Source: Zhengitettix transpicula
Taxonomy: Eukaryota > Arthropoda > Insecta > Orthoptera > Tetrigidae
Length of the DNA: 64,000 nucleotides
Assembly: GCA_037074705.1 (NCBI GenBank)
Contig: CM073590.1
Location: 37,099,895-37,163,894, forward strand
Direction of reading: 5' to 3'
Part shown: one piece after another, positions 1 through 10,990 of the stretch
Layout of the letters: each line of letters opens with the position of its first letter
Numbering within the stretch: the first letter of the stretch is position 1
Position numbers and translations under genes: made by a program
The notes under the pieces: generated by a model
What the model was told of the DNA's origin: nothing
What the model saw: only the letters and a program-made list of their open reading frames with translations
Databases searched by the model: none

Positions 1-264
1 CACAGTTTAAAAAAATCATTGTACTTTACAAAAAAATATATACTTTAAAACTACATTAAATTAATATGACAGTAATTACTAATTAAAGAAATGACAATTG
101 TCATCTTCAATTTCCATTGGACAGTTTCCAGTAGAAAATCTTACATCGATTCCCGTCGAACATGGAAAAGAAAATAAGTCAGCAGTTACATTCTATAATA
201 TTATGGTCGTAAAAAAATAGCGTAACTTGATAGGATACCAGCAAACTATTTTATTAAAGAGGAT

Positions 265-945
265 CATCATTTGTTCTTCCTTTCTACGAACTCTTTCACC
301 GAGTAATATGCTCCATTAATTAACAGAGATTTACAACTCTTTATAAATAAATTTTGTATAATTTAAGTTTTTATTTCTCCCTGAAGACTATTGAATAGAT
401 TTATCCCGGAATAACAAATGCTTGATTCAAAAAGGCTTAGGCGATGTTTTTCTATGCGGAGTTGAGAGCGATTTCTAGTGTATAAATGATTTACTCCGTT
501 TATAAATTGATGTTTCTTCAGACAAACATTAAAATTTCTGGAATATACGTAGAAGGAAATGTTAAAAACCCAAGATTCCAAAACGAAGGCTTGCAACTGG
601 CATTACAATCCGCACCCGATATGATTCGTACGGCCCTCTTTTGAAGTTTAAAAATTTGCAACGCGTGATGTGAACGACCCCAGTTTGTTATGTCGTAAGA
701 CATGACAGACTGAAAATATGCATGATATACCATTTTACGTGTATATATGTCACTTTCCCGAGCTAACACACTTTGTGAAGCAAATTTTGCTAAGTTTTCC
801 CAAGAGCTTATTTATATGGTGATTCCATTTCAATTTATTGTCAATAAACAGACCAAGAAAAGGTGCGTGCTCCGAAATGTTCTCCGAATTATAAATTAAA
901 CTTCTTTTGTTCGAAGTGAAGGTAACGATTTTAGTTTTCTCTAGA
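265..945 (-). pseudogene. Jockey-like non-LTR retrotransposon, 3' end of reverse transcriptase ORF (broken)
   Basis: Read on the minus strand, this encodes the C-terminal part of a Jockey-type reverse transcriptase. From about 945 down the peptide has the FLGLFIDNKLKWNHHI block (the 'FLG' region after the RT palm). A frameshift near 750-770 follows, then YFQSVMSYDITNWG, LQKRAVRIISG, and a tail with NTR-like TRNRSQLRI and AYYSVKEFVE. This order is typical of the last ~200 residues of insect Jockey-clade polymerases. The catalytic palm, the endonuclease and ORF1 are missing, as expected for 5' truncation during target-primed reverse transcription. In-frame stops at about 361 and 263, plus the frameshift, make it non-functional. 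No poly-A tail or target duplication is obvious. The clade call rests on motif recognition; a related clade (CR1, I) is possible. Confidence 0.8.
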
Positions 946-3734
946 TTATATCATCTTCAAGACCATATAATATATAGAAATTAAGATATGACTATTGTCA
1001 GGTACAAATATAGTTAAATGGGAGGAATAATTATTCGTGCTAATACTGGCGTTTTAACTGATCGCTGTCTGAAAATTCTAGGGAATTTGGAAAATGTAAA
1101 CACGAATTTAATATTATAGCTACGAAACAACTCGCAAATAAATAGAAATATGGACAATAATAAACACCCAATTTTCACAACAACAACAAAACGCGAGAAA
1201 TATGAAATGAAAAAAAATGGTTGGAAACTGTAGAATTCATCGCGCGAGGTTTTGATTTCGTGAGACATTTGGGGCCAGTTCCACCCCTTAATAATACTGT
1301 ATCTTATAGTCGGTAAAGTATATGATTGACAGTAAAATGTCATGAATGTGTTTAGTATATTTCTTGCGGTACAGTGTGAAGTGATCTTAGTCGCCATAGA
1401 TAATGTTCCGCTGACTACAGTAGTTTAGAAAATCCCTGTAGATGTTTTGAAGTAGCATGTCTTAAAGGATATGGAGAATGTCAAGTAATACAAAGTTCTT
1501 AACAAATAATTAATTTCATAGTATGAAAGTGAAATTAGTAACTCATTTCACAAACGTATGACAGGTTAAAATTACACTACAATTAGAAATTTTTAATTTA
1601 CAGTAAATAATAGTTTTAGTTACACTGTCCTCAATATAAAAAAATATTTGAAATCAGTATAGTTTAAGGTAACTATATACAATATTTAAAATATTAAGGA
1701 TAGGCTTTTAATTATTCATAAATTCTTGAGAGAGATGCGAATGCGGTAATGATAGAAATGCATATTAAAAATTCATAACATTATGTAAATTCAACCTAAT
1801 TGTATGTGTCTACTTCTTTATATTTTATAAACGTATTTTATCAAAGATCAATTTCATTTCTACCAAATATGTACCAAAAATGATATTGAAAGCTAATAAC
1901 AAATATTCAAGTTTGAAACGCGTAAACAGCATAATCCATTTCCAGCAGTACAAGTTGAAAACCTGAATTGTTTCATATGGTGATGCACAATACTACTGGT
2001 CTTACAAAAAATTGTGGGAATTTTTATGGCACGTAGAAGTTTAACAGGAAATCATTAATTGTTTATGTATTAAATCCTGAAATTGATCTACATAAAATAA
2101 TATAATGATATATTTTTTTGATGGGTTTCATTTTTGTGTATTGAATAAAATTTTATTCAATTTTGATTTACAAACTAAATAATACCATAATAAATCAATG
2201 GGTGGTACTACTCTAATTTACATTTAAATACATTTTCTTTTCTTGCGGCTATTTAAATACTCAATTTATGAGATAATAAAAAAAAGGGGGGGAAGTTTCC
2301 CAGTGTTTACGGGCTTGTAGCAAAGTAATAGTTCCGGTAATACATACTTTCATCACCTTTTATCTGTCTCGTCTGAAGTGCTAAGTTCATAAACCTGGTG
2401 AGAATTATCGTTCTTTTGTGTACTGGCTCGTGGCTGTTCGGAGGATTTGTGACTTTTGGTTGACGTTCTTCCTCTAGGGGTTCAAGGAAAATCTCGTATT
2501 CGATCCTCCATCGATTCAAATTTTGCTTCCACACTCCTCAATTTTTTTTTTAACTAGACTCAATACTAATTCTCCATGTGTCTTCATATGACACTTCTCC
2601 ATGACATTTGCCCCGATCACGGCTTTCAGTCGAGCAACTTTTGGAGCGTCTTCGTAGGGTCGCGGAGTCTGAAGCCTCCAATCACTTTAACTAATTGGTG
2701 GAAAAATCGGCGCCTGGGTGCCAACTTTTCCGTGGCCAACGAAACTTATTTACGTTAAAGTGACGAGCGAAATTTGATGCCAAGTTTTATATCCTTAATC
2801 TTTCGTGGCCGTCACGTCCTGAGTCTGCGACTTGTCGTTTTGTACAAGTTGCCTTGAACGATTCTGTGCCCGTTATGACATTTCAAATGAAATTTTTATA
2901 AATAAATATGTATTTTCAAAATTAGATCGTAAATAATTCATGGATAAATTATGCGCGTTATACTTAATTTTTTACTTTGGTTCTTTCCATTTTCTTATAT
3001 TCGTTTCTTCAATTTTAGCGCAGGTGTTCTATTTCTTGAATGGATTGTCCCAATAGGCAACGTCTGTATAAATTTTACTATATAATTCGTTTTCCAGAAT
3101 ATTACGAGCATATACTTTTAAAATTAAAATTATTTCAATAATTTTATTCTTTTTAATCCGTATTTATTTTCTAATAGATTGTTAATTGCTTTTCAAATAT
3201 ACGACGCTGTAAAATGTTCACATTTTAAAAAATTTCAAAATTTTCGTTGTTGACATTTCTCCTCTATACGATTCCGTAAACCCAGATTAGTTTTACAGTA
3301 AAAGTTAATTTATTAACGTCAATTTTCTCATTGAAAGCGGAATTTTTTTTCCTAATTTCACAATTCGTTGCTTTCTTCTGGTGAATATAAACGATTATAA
3401 TTCAAATAAGTATGAGATCATTGTACTGATATGAGCAAATAATTTATGAACATTCTCTGAAGCAAAATTTTACAAACGAACAACGTTGGTCCTTGCTCTG
3501 GTGCTGTACTGGAATATTTCACCATTCACCGGGAAATTTTTAAGTGAGTAGCACTAAATACGATATTATTATCGTAAAAACTTTTATTGTTAAGTGCTAG
3601 ATAATTATAATATTGTGAGCTTCACTAAAACACTTTAGTTATTCAATCCACGTTAAAAAACAGCAATATAAGCGATATTATTGAACAACGTATAATAAAG
3701 TATATAATTTCCTATAAATTTGAAAACATAATAG
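946..3734. other. AT-rich intergenic DNA; one GC-richer block near 2560-2890
   Basis: No supported gene. Short open frames lack recognisable motifs. The stretch at about 2560-2890 is clearly less AT-rich than its surroundings and holds many CpGs; it could be an old repeat or a regulatory element. A 75-codon minus-strand frame at 2307-2534 is polar and unrecognised, so I do not call it a gene. Confidence 0.5.
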
Positions 3735-3967
3735 TCCGAAGTAATTTTATATCAAATTTAAAACATTATAGTTGGAAAAGACAACGTTTCATCCCTTATT
3801 GGGATCTCTTCAGGTGTACAATTATATTAAAGTTATAGTTTATTAAAATTTAGATTTGCATAAATTTTAATAAAACATGAATTAAAGTAATTGCAATTGT
3901 ACACTTGAAGAGGTTACAATTAGAAAAGATATGTTGTGTTTCTCAAATATAATGTTTTAAATTTGTT
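3735..3967. repeat. Head-to-head inverted repeat with hammerhead-like motifs (Penelope-type terminal repeat relic)
   Basis: Two arms of about 110 bp face away from a centre near 3840-3875. Both contain, reading outward, TTGTACAC, then CTGAAGA (right arm TTGAAGA), a small stem, a GAAAC or degenerate equivalent, and then TATAATGTTTTAAATTTG. The left arm (minus strand, 3813 to 3786) has CTGAAGAG, then ATCCC paired to GGGAT, then GAAACGTTG, which is the layout of a hammerhead core up to stem III. The right arm (plus, 3903-3930) is decayed. Penelope-like retroelements are known to carry hammerhead-like motifs in their terminal repeats, and this outward CTGAAGA...GAAACG pattern fits them. Stem I and the position pairing with C15.2 are not convincing, so activity is doubtful. 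No reverse transcriptase or GIY-YIG frame is nearby. Confidence 0.6.
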
Positions 3968-4020
3968 GGTAAATGTTTTCTACTTATTAGACCAGGTGAG
4001 CTGTTCACATTTATTTAATA

Positions 4021-4745
4021 ACTAGCTGGGTGCCCGGCGTTGCCCGAGATGTCATTTATCTGCAACCCCCGATATTACTCCAATTTCGATTGCTTTTGCG
4101 CTATTTTTATGTAACGCTCCTCGAACCATATCCCTACATGTGCTCCCCTCTTATGCCGAAAGGGATTAAAATTATACACAAAAAAAATCAGTAGAAATAC
4201 AATCAATATAATTAACCCTGAAAAATATTGATTCATCGCAAATATCTGCCGTGTTTGCATGTTCCAAAATTGCCACCCCGCTACCCCTATCTAAGGGATA
4301 AATGCCAAGATGAATGTCATAACTAAAATCAGTGGCATCCATAACCTTCGATTTGACTCCAATCTCGGTTGTATTCCCGTTATTTTCTTGTAAAGCATCT
4401 CCACCCCAAACCATAAGGGTGCCCTTTTCTCAGGGTGTAGCGGATGAAAATTATATTCAGATAACATCGGTAGAAACACTATCAATATCTGTACCCCATA
4501 AAATATTTATCCGACTAAAATATCGACTGTTTTATCATGTTTAAATATTTCCACCACAGTTCAACCCCGCTTATGGGGGTGGTAGACGCGTCTCACCCCG
4601 ACAGTGTTTGTTATCTGGTCGCAAAGAACAAGTGTACGAAATTTGGTGAAATTTGCTGCACCGGTGTTGATTTGTATAAGGAACATACACATATGTATAT
4701 ATATATACTTACAAAAAAACAATCTGCTTTATATATTAGATAAGG
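4021..4745. repeat. Dispersed insect repeat with 'aactagctgggtgcccgg' head and two internal ~275-bp units
   Basis: The head resembles a repeat opening found in many insect genomes (aactagctg... followed by a cccg-rich stretch). The tail, 'gtacgaaatttggtgaaat' followed by a TA-rich end near 4690-4742, is also typical. Internally the sequence is a tandem dimer. One unit runs from about 4078 to 4352 and the second from about 4355. Each has the same order: 'actccaatttcg' or 'actccaatctcg', a 'cgaacca' or 'ccaaacca' stretch, 'gattaaaattata' or 'gatgaaaattata', 'agtagaaata' or 'ggtagaaaca', then 'catgttccaaaattgccacc' or a near copy. There is no convincing coding frame. It could be a non-autonomous element; I do not assign a class. 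Confidence 0.65.
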
Positions 4746-5159
4746 CAGAATATTGTAATTGTTAAATCATTTTATGTAACTCAGATTAAAAAAGATCTCT
4801 ATAGCCGATTAGTATAGGTCAGTTATCAAGAAATAATTATTTGAATATATTTTCAGTTTTCTGTGTATAGCTTTAAAGCAATATATGACCTCGCCTCACT
4901 GAATTCACATAATATGAGGTTATTATCGATAACTGGATACCAAAAGCCGAACATTGACAGTTACACGAAACAGCTTATCGTTCAAACAATTTACTAACTT
5001 ATTAACAGTGTAATCCTCCCAGAAGGGTAAGCACTATATTATTTCTGAAAAGTTCATTGTAAGTTAAATGAGAAGTGGCAGTTTGTTGCACAATTTCGTC
5101 AATGTTGTGCAGTAATTTTTAACGCGATGTGACACGAAAGCCAATAGTTACCTGTTGGG
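4746..5159. other. AT-rich DNA, nothing recognised
   Basis: No coding, RNA or repeat signature was seen apart from short AT-rich runs. Confidence 0.5.
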
Positions 5160-5420
5160 AAGACACGTGACACGGTATTGAAATATCGGCAGCGTGGTGC
5201 GTTTGTAGCCACGGAAATAATTGCGCGGGCAGGCGGGTACAGTGAGGTGTGAAGTGGAATCCAGAGCTGCGGCCGACGTTTTATGCCTTTTTGTCGGCGT
5301 CAGCGGTGAGCCTCCGCTTCGGACGGACAGAGGAATTCGGCTGCGGCCACACGAACCGTTCTCCTATAGTCGATATTAAATATTTGCGGCCGGGTGAAAT
5401 GTCACATGGCGAAATTCATT
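5160..5420. other. GC-rich island, candidate regulatory element
   Basis: A sharp rise in GC and CpG content (gcgcgggcaggcggg, gcggccgacg, cggctgcggcc) inside AT-rich DNA. No frame gives a recognisable protein and no tRNA or rRNA fold is evident. It could be a CpG-rich regulatory element or a distant exon/UTR. Conservation in related insects would decide. Confidence 0.3.
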
Positions 5421-6778
5421 TTGTGTGAACATTTCATTTAAGAGTGGAGAGGAAGGGGGCTCGTGTTTAATTGGCTTCGCGCCACAAGCGGGTCGTAATT
5501 TTCGAATATCTTTGGGATAAATAACTCCTGAACGCGGCTACCGACTCGCGTTTCCATCTCTGATGTGCCACTACAAAACAGACGTATTGGTTGCTGTTGA
5601 AACTCCGCAGATCCAATTAAGCACGGCATATATTCACAGAATTTCATACGTGATGACCGGGGTACAGTCTATTCATGTAGACAATTGTTTCTATATGTTG
5701 GGAGGTTATGAACTAAATTATCAAAAAAGCGTGATTCTATATATCATATAAGAAGAAGGATATTAAATTAAAAAACAATAATTTCTTGACAGTTATGTAA
5801 CTTAAGAAGTAGTTGTAAATTTACATGGACGTCCTACTATTCCATGATAATAAATACTGAATAGATACGATGACAATTTCATTAATCGTCAATGCAGTCG
5901 TCTCTGTTTCGCGATCATCATTGGGAATGTGTTACTGATTATTTATTTATTATGTACATGTGTACCTTCAATTATACGCCAAAAATTTAAAATTTATTAT
6001 GTATAATTATAGAAATTAAATTTTTTTTAACGAAACTGCGTTTTAATTACAAAATGAAGGTCTTTGAAAGGCCTCTGGTGAGAAAGAAAATATTACCCTG
6101 CATGATGCCCAAAACAAACAATTTAACTGGCAGTTTTCATTTTAATTTACCTTTCAACAATATAAAATTCAAATTTCTGTCTTTGGTCATATGTAGCGTG
6201 CAGGAACTGGAAAATTCGGCAGATCCAGCACCTTGGCGAGTTTTCTGCAATTTAGCCTGCACAGTCAAAAAGTTGAAATGAAACTGCCTTGAAATATTAA
6301 TGTGACAACAGGAATTAAATTAAGTAATATAATGCGGCTTCTTCATTCGATAACTTGTCTGTCTTGATCTTTCTACGACGTCTGTTTAGTTAAATATTAA
6401 AACCACGCTAACTACACGGTCTCTCAAAGACAAATCCACGACCAATCTTTTATAAATGGCAGCATTAAATATAATAATCAGGCTCTTTGAGCTGCCTCTA
6501 TTCTAGCCATCAGCTAATACCCGCACCACCGAACACCATATCTTCAAAACATTTGACAAATATATTATGAAATTTCCAACTTCTCTGCATTTGAATCAAT
6601 AAAATGAATTGGACTTTTTTTTTACAAATATTGACAATGCTATCGTCAAATTCATATCTGGTCTGAGGCTACACGAAATTATCGCGTGTTCTGTAGCATT
6701 TTTGTCTGTAATGAGAATAAAACACAAATGAACGCATTTCTATATTCATTCATTTGTTTATAATTCATTTTAGTCGCG
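5421..6778. other. AT-rich DNA, nothing recognised
   Basis: Several frames of 60-75 codons are present but none has recognisable motifs or a convincing coding pattern. Confidence 0.45.
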
Positions 6779-6840
6779 TTGGGTCAGATACATTGCCATA
6801 ATATCAGTGTTAGATTGAGGTAACACTCATGATATTAACT
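6779..6840. repeat. ~60-bp dispersed repeat, inverted copy of the segment at 12439-12497
   Basis: The reverse complement of this segment matches 12439-12497 with about three differences over ~58 bp (shared core 'cctcaatctaacactgatat'). The second copy lies inside a family A repeat, where it replaces part of the normal sequence. It must therefore be a mobile or copied unit, but it is too short to classify. Confidence 0.6.
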
Positions 6841-7277
6841 TAGCAGATGAAATGCTAGAAATTGTAAATACAATGACTTACTGATTTGTGAAACACTATA
6901 TTTATCTATAAAATTTCTTTCTAGCCTTACAAAAAGAAAAAATGTTTATATCATCCGATGTCCCAGATCATCTTTTAATGAAGTTAATGTTATGTTTGAA
7001 GAAAAAAGCCCATTTAGTGTTGAGGTTACCATACGTGCTCAGCGTAAGATAAAACAAGAAATTAGTGGAATGAAGCTTCGATTAGATAATTGGATACTTC
7101 ACTAAGACATCTAAATTCACCGTCGGGCAGTATTTACTTAAAAAATTCTGTACTTTTCTGTAATAGAGATTGATGTAATTTTCCCATGGCTCATAGATAC
7201 CCTGAGATGGAGATCTAATTCCTCTTATATAATTTAGATTTTAAAATTCTACTACCGTAGAGTATGAGCTTTTGCTC

Positions 7278-7590
7278 TGATGAGAAGAAGAAGGTGTAGA
7301 TAGACTATGTATAGGGTAATCCACATAGTGGAAACTCCGTTCTTGTAGCATAGGGAGTGAAGGGGGCGATGCGGAAAGGTAAGGCAAAGTATCCAAGGGT
7401 TAACTAGGGCCCCCGAACTATGGTTTAAGGATCCTACCCCGCAATTCATCTAAAATTGATGCAGGGAAAACCTGCAACAGGAATAGAGGACAGCTCTTAC
7501 CATATTCCCAAGGTCTTCGATCCCGGAACATAATCTTCTCGAAACAGGCCGAGGTGCCTCGGCTTGTGAGAACCTTAGTTCAAAAAAATA
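7278..7590 (-). repeat. Family A SINE-like repeat, copy 1 (internally deleted)
   Basis: The element is oriented on the minus strand: its A-rich 3' side is at the low-coordinate end. Shared landmarks in plus-strand order are 'gggtaatccacatagtgg', 'agcatagg', 'aagggggcgatgcgg', 'ctagggcccccg', 'tttaaggatcctacc', 'cccggaacataatcttctcg', 'ccgaggtgcctcggcttg', and 'gaaccttagttcaaaaa'. Compared with copies at 7.6 and 12.9 kb, the middle module (the region with 'gggcattgggtacttgtccc') is deleted. Copy 2 follows directly. It is non-coding. Confidence 0.75.
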
Positions 7591-7611
7591 GAGAGAAGAG
7601 AAGGAATTTCA

Positions 7612-8048
7612 TTTTGGGTGTAGACAGGCTTTGTATAGGGTAATCCACATAGTGGCAACTCCCCTCTTATAGCATAGGAAAGGTATTTGAAAGGAGGGTG
7701 CGGAAGGGTGGAGGAAGGTAGCCAATGGTAACTAGGGCCCCCGGGTTATGGTTTAAGGATCCTACCCGGCATTCGCCTAAAAGAAATACAGGACAAACCC
7801 TAGAAAAACCTGCATCAGGTAGGACGGGCATTGGGTACTTGTCCCACGCCCTTCCGATAGCGGGAGAGGAGTTTGCTGTGGGGACTCAGAATTCCCTTCT
7901 CCGTGCCTCGACCAATTTAGGAGGCAGCTGGCCGACTATTCCAATGGGAATAGCGGACAACTCTTACCGTATGCCCAAGGTTTGTGACCGACCCCGGAAC
8001 ATACACCTCTCAGAAAAGGCCGAGGTGCCTCGGAGAAGAGAAGGCATC
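7612..8048 (-). repeat. Family A SINE-like repeat, copy 2 (near full length)
   Basis: It carries all the main modules: 'gggtgtagacaggctttg', 'gggcccccgggttatgg', 'ggcattgggtacttgtccc', 'gatagcgggagaggag', 'ggaggcagctggccgac', 'ccgaggtgcctcgg'. It lacks the 'cttgtgagaacc' end and passes through 'agaagagaaggcatc' into the poly-T start of copy 3. Open frames cross it on both strands, but the same peptide stretches recur with stops in other copies, so I treat it as non-coding. Confidence 0.75.
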
Positions 8049-8262
8049 TTTTTTTTCTTTTTTTTTGGGTGTAGACAGGCTATGTATAGGGTAATCCACA
8101 TAGTGGCAACTCCCCTCTTAGAGCATAGGAAAGGGATTTGAAAGGGGGGATGCGGAAGGGTGGAGGAAGGTAGCCAAGGTTTGCTAGGGCCCCCGGGCTT
8201 CCCCAAAGGTATTCCTTTAAAGCTCTCTGGGAAGGTTTACCTGTGAGAGATTGCTATGACAT
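8049..8262 (-). repeat. Family A SINE-like repeat, copy 3 (central deletion, keeps distal module)
   Basis: It starts with a T-rich tract (poly-A on the element strand) and 'gggtgtagacaggc', runs to 'gggcccccgggc', then jumps directly to 'ttccccaaaggtattcc' and 'acctgtgagagattgc'. The last part corresponds to the module at 12775-12890, which shows that this module belongs to the family. The rest of the middle is deleted. Confidence 0.65.
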
Positions 8263-8302
8263 TCATGAAAGCTGAAATTTATATGTTATTTAAAAAATTA
8301 AA

Positions 8303-8330
8303 ATAAGAAAGAAAGAAAAGAGAGAGAGGA
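8303..8330. repeat. Purine microsatellite (GAAA/GA)
   Basis: A run of aagaaagaaag followed by gagagagagg. Confidence 0.8.
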
Positions 8331-8869
8331 AGTATCAATATATTTGTATGTAGTTGTTTTTATTAATATTAAGTATTACATAATGTGGCGCCCAACGGTA
8401 CATGTATTTATATTTCAAATACTTTCAATAAAATTACGACATTATATTTTCTAAAAATAGTACATGTAGTGCCTGATGTGAACTTCCCAGAATATAGTGA
8501 ACTTCATTAATTAAATAAACAGTTGGTCGACTGTGTATGTATCAAATCCATTTTTAGACCCAAAGCAAGGGTTTGAACGTTGGTTTTCGTAAAACGTGGT
8601 TATTATTACCGATACAATTGTTTTGCTTTTTACATATTTATTACTGCGTAAGACATTTTAAAACATAATTTTGGTGCAATAAAACAATTATTTTTATTTT
8701 CTTGTCACTATCTATACAATTATCATTTTCTAAAGAGTGCACATTGACCATGGACACGTATTTACGTCCTCTCAAATACGTTCAGTTTATCATATATCAG
8801 TTGAAGTCTTTTAGTGCTAGTCAGAGGAAACCATCAATTGATTGTCGATTAACTGGAAATCTACACGTT
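8331..8869. other. AT-rich DNA, nothing recognised
   Basis: No gene or repeat was recognised. Short frames only. Confidence 0.45.
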
Positions 8870-9190
8870 GAATCTCCTGCCCTGACCTTAATCATGTCAT
8901 TCGCCCCATCGTTTGCGGTTGTTTGGAGCCCATAGACGTGTCTCAGCCAAGGCACTATCTCTCCGAGTTTCTCACAGTTCCTATGTTGCGTGCAGATCAA
9001 TGTCATCCTCAGCAGATAACCGCTCCCTGTGGGTAGAAGGCCGGAAGCAGCCGGAAGCGAGGTTTGCTGGTCACTTCCTGGACCCCCGCCGCCTCTTTGC
9101 GCTGCTAATTACGCACGTCTTAATTAGGAGCCAGCGGCGACACCTCATTCGCACCTGCGTGTCTTTCCCTGAAGGTAATTAATACTCACT
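8870..9190. promoter_or_regulatory. GC-rich island with homeodomain-type TAATTA cores and E-boxes, candidate enhancer
   Basis: A GC-richer block in AT-rich surroundings. Between 9100 and 9185 it contains 'gctaattacgcacg', 'cttaattaggag' and 'ggtaattaata' (three TAATTA cores, the usual homeodomain site) and 'cgcacctgcg' (CACCTG E-box). Open frames here give no recognisable protein. Binding-site cores this short are only suggestive; the spacing and GC contrast are what make it a candidate conserved non-coding element. Confidence 0.35.
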
Positions 9191-10499
9191 CTTCATAATT
9201 GCTGCCAGTAAGGTGACGTCGTTTAGAGGAAAATAATTTGATCCTGTTCTTCGTTATCGTCAACTATCCCATCACTTTAAGAACATAATCACGTTAAACG
9301 TATCCTTTATCCTCGTCTTTCTTCATCCCTCCCTCTTCTATAAAGCCCTAATGATAAGGCTTGCTGAAATATTTCTGCAAAATCAATGCCTTAAAGCTTT
9401 TGACAAGCCTTATTACAGAGCTAATGAATTTTAGAATTTTCTACACCATGCGGAAAAGGATGCAATTCTTCCTTTAAAATTGAAAACCAAATTATTTCAT
9501 TATGCTAAAATATCCAGTAACACTAACTAAGCTATATGCATAAATAGTTGTAAATATTAAACGATCATAGAAAACTAATAGCGATTATAGATATGAGAAT
9601 TCATTGTCTCCTTGAAATAAATTAAAAGCAGAAAAAGTAATCAAATTATGTAGCCAAGAGACAACCGAACGAAATTGGCAGCAATAAGCATTGTATATTA
9701 CATCATATTTTTTTTAAAAAAAGTTCTCGGGTTTCCATCGCTGACACTGAAAAAAGATGGCAGTTCTAGTCGACGGAACGTCGCTGTTCTCGAAGACAAC
9801 ATCATAATATTTTCTTAATTCTATTCATCAGGAATGCCTTCCGAATTCCATTACATAAAATTTGTCAAAATTTTTAGTAAATCAGAATTTTGAACAGGAC
9901 TCCGTAAAAATGCAAAAAATGTTCTCGTATTTTTTCTTAGCTCATATCCGAGCTTAGCCGATTTATAATTATTTTAAAATTGCTGAAAGAAATTGTAATT
10001 TAAGACGTAATTAAAAACCCCATAATTTTACAGAAAATTAAACAGATTTAATTTATAAAGTCTTAACTTTCTACAATGACTACAGAATTCTGAATGTTTG
10101 TTAACGTATTACCATAATTTCGAAATAGTTCCGAAAATTCGTTAGTTTCATTCTAACCAGAGTAAATAACAGTTTCCTAAATTTCACAGTTATTAATTAG
10201 AGCAGAATCAACCTAGAGTTAAATAATTTATTTTTCAATAATTGCGGTTTGGTTATGAAATTTCACATAAATTATGCCTCAAAATCGTCGTTAATTTCTC
10301 TTTTAAAACTACTGCGTCAAGGATTTCTTCTAGTTCAGTCATCATTATAACATTGCCCTTCTCTTGCGTTGTCAATAGAGAATCAATTTTCATTTTAAGC
10401 TCTTTGTCGAATCAACAGACGAGGTCGACCTTGTAAAGCATTGATTAAAGTTGTCCTCACATGTTTTACCTGGGAAATTTAAAACGTTTTACCCAGACA
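9191..10499. other. AT-rich DNA with a possible decayed coding stretch at 10242-10440 (minus)
   Basis: No supported gene. On the minus strand at about 10255-10440 a stretch reads ELKMKIDSLLTTQEKGNVIM, then MTELEEILDAVV and LKEKLTTILRHNL. It looks protein-like (amphipathic, acidic and basic alternation) and ends at a stop; an in-frame stop lies just upstream. I do not recognise the family. It may be a transposon or host-gene fragment, or chance. Confidence 0.25.
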
Positions 10500-10990
10500 C
10501 GTCATTATAATCAATCTGTGCTCCGAGCTGAGCCTAGTGCATTACATGCGCAACCATTCTTCTATAAGTCAGGCTCGACTTGCTATTTTCAGCGCATAAA
10601 TAATTTAGGATTGGTACATTCAAATGAAAATTATGTAACAAGTGGCTAGACCAGACCGACTGCAATAGCAACGCTCCAAATTGTAACATATTTGCCGTCG
10701 TTACAGACCGCCAGTGCCACGGTACAACACAAAGCTTTTAACACAGACACAGACGCCATTAATATTTTCCATTGGCACCGGACTAAAGTGCGCCATAGCA
10801 GTAATTGCCAGATGTTAACATTGTTTTCCCCTTTTGCCAAGCTGTTTTGTTGGGAATGTCGCGGTATTTTGGCCCCCGTGCGAACTTGAAACAACTTCCA
10901 TATGCGGTTTTCCGTTCCGTTTGAGAATTTGTGCAAAACGGGAGTTTTGTTCCCATATCTCGAATTCAGCAACATACCCGAACCCTTATG
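10500..10990. other. GC-richer block, candidate regulatory element
   Basis: Less AT-rich than its flanks, with overlapping frames open on both strands (for example 10646-10975 minus). That is a sign of few AT-rich stop codons, not of coding. No motif was recognised in any frame. Confidence 0.25.

Noticed and set aside
7725..8141. 138-codon plus-strand frame as a gene
   Set aside because: It crosses two tandem family A copies and a poly-T tract.
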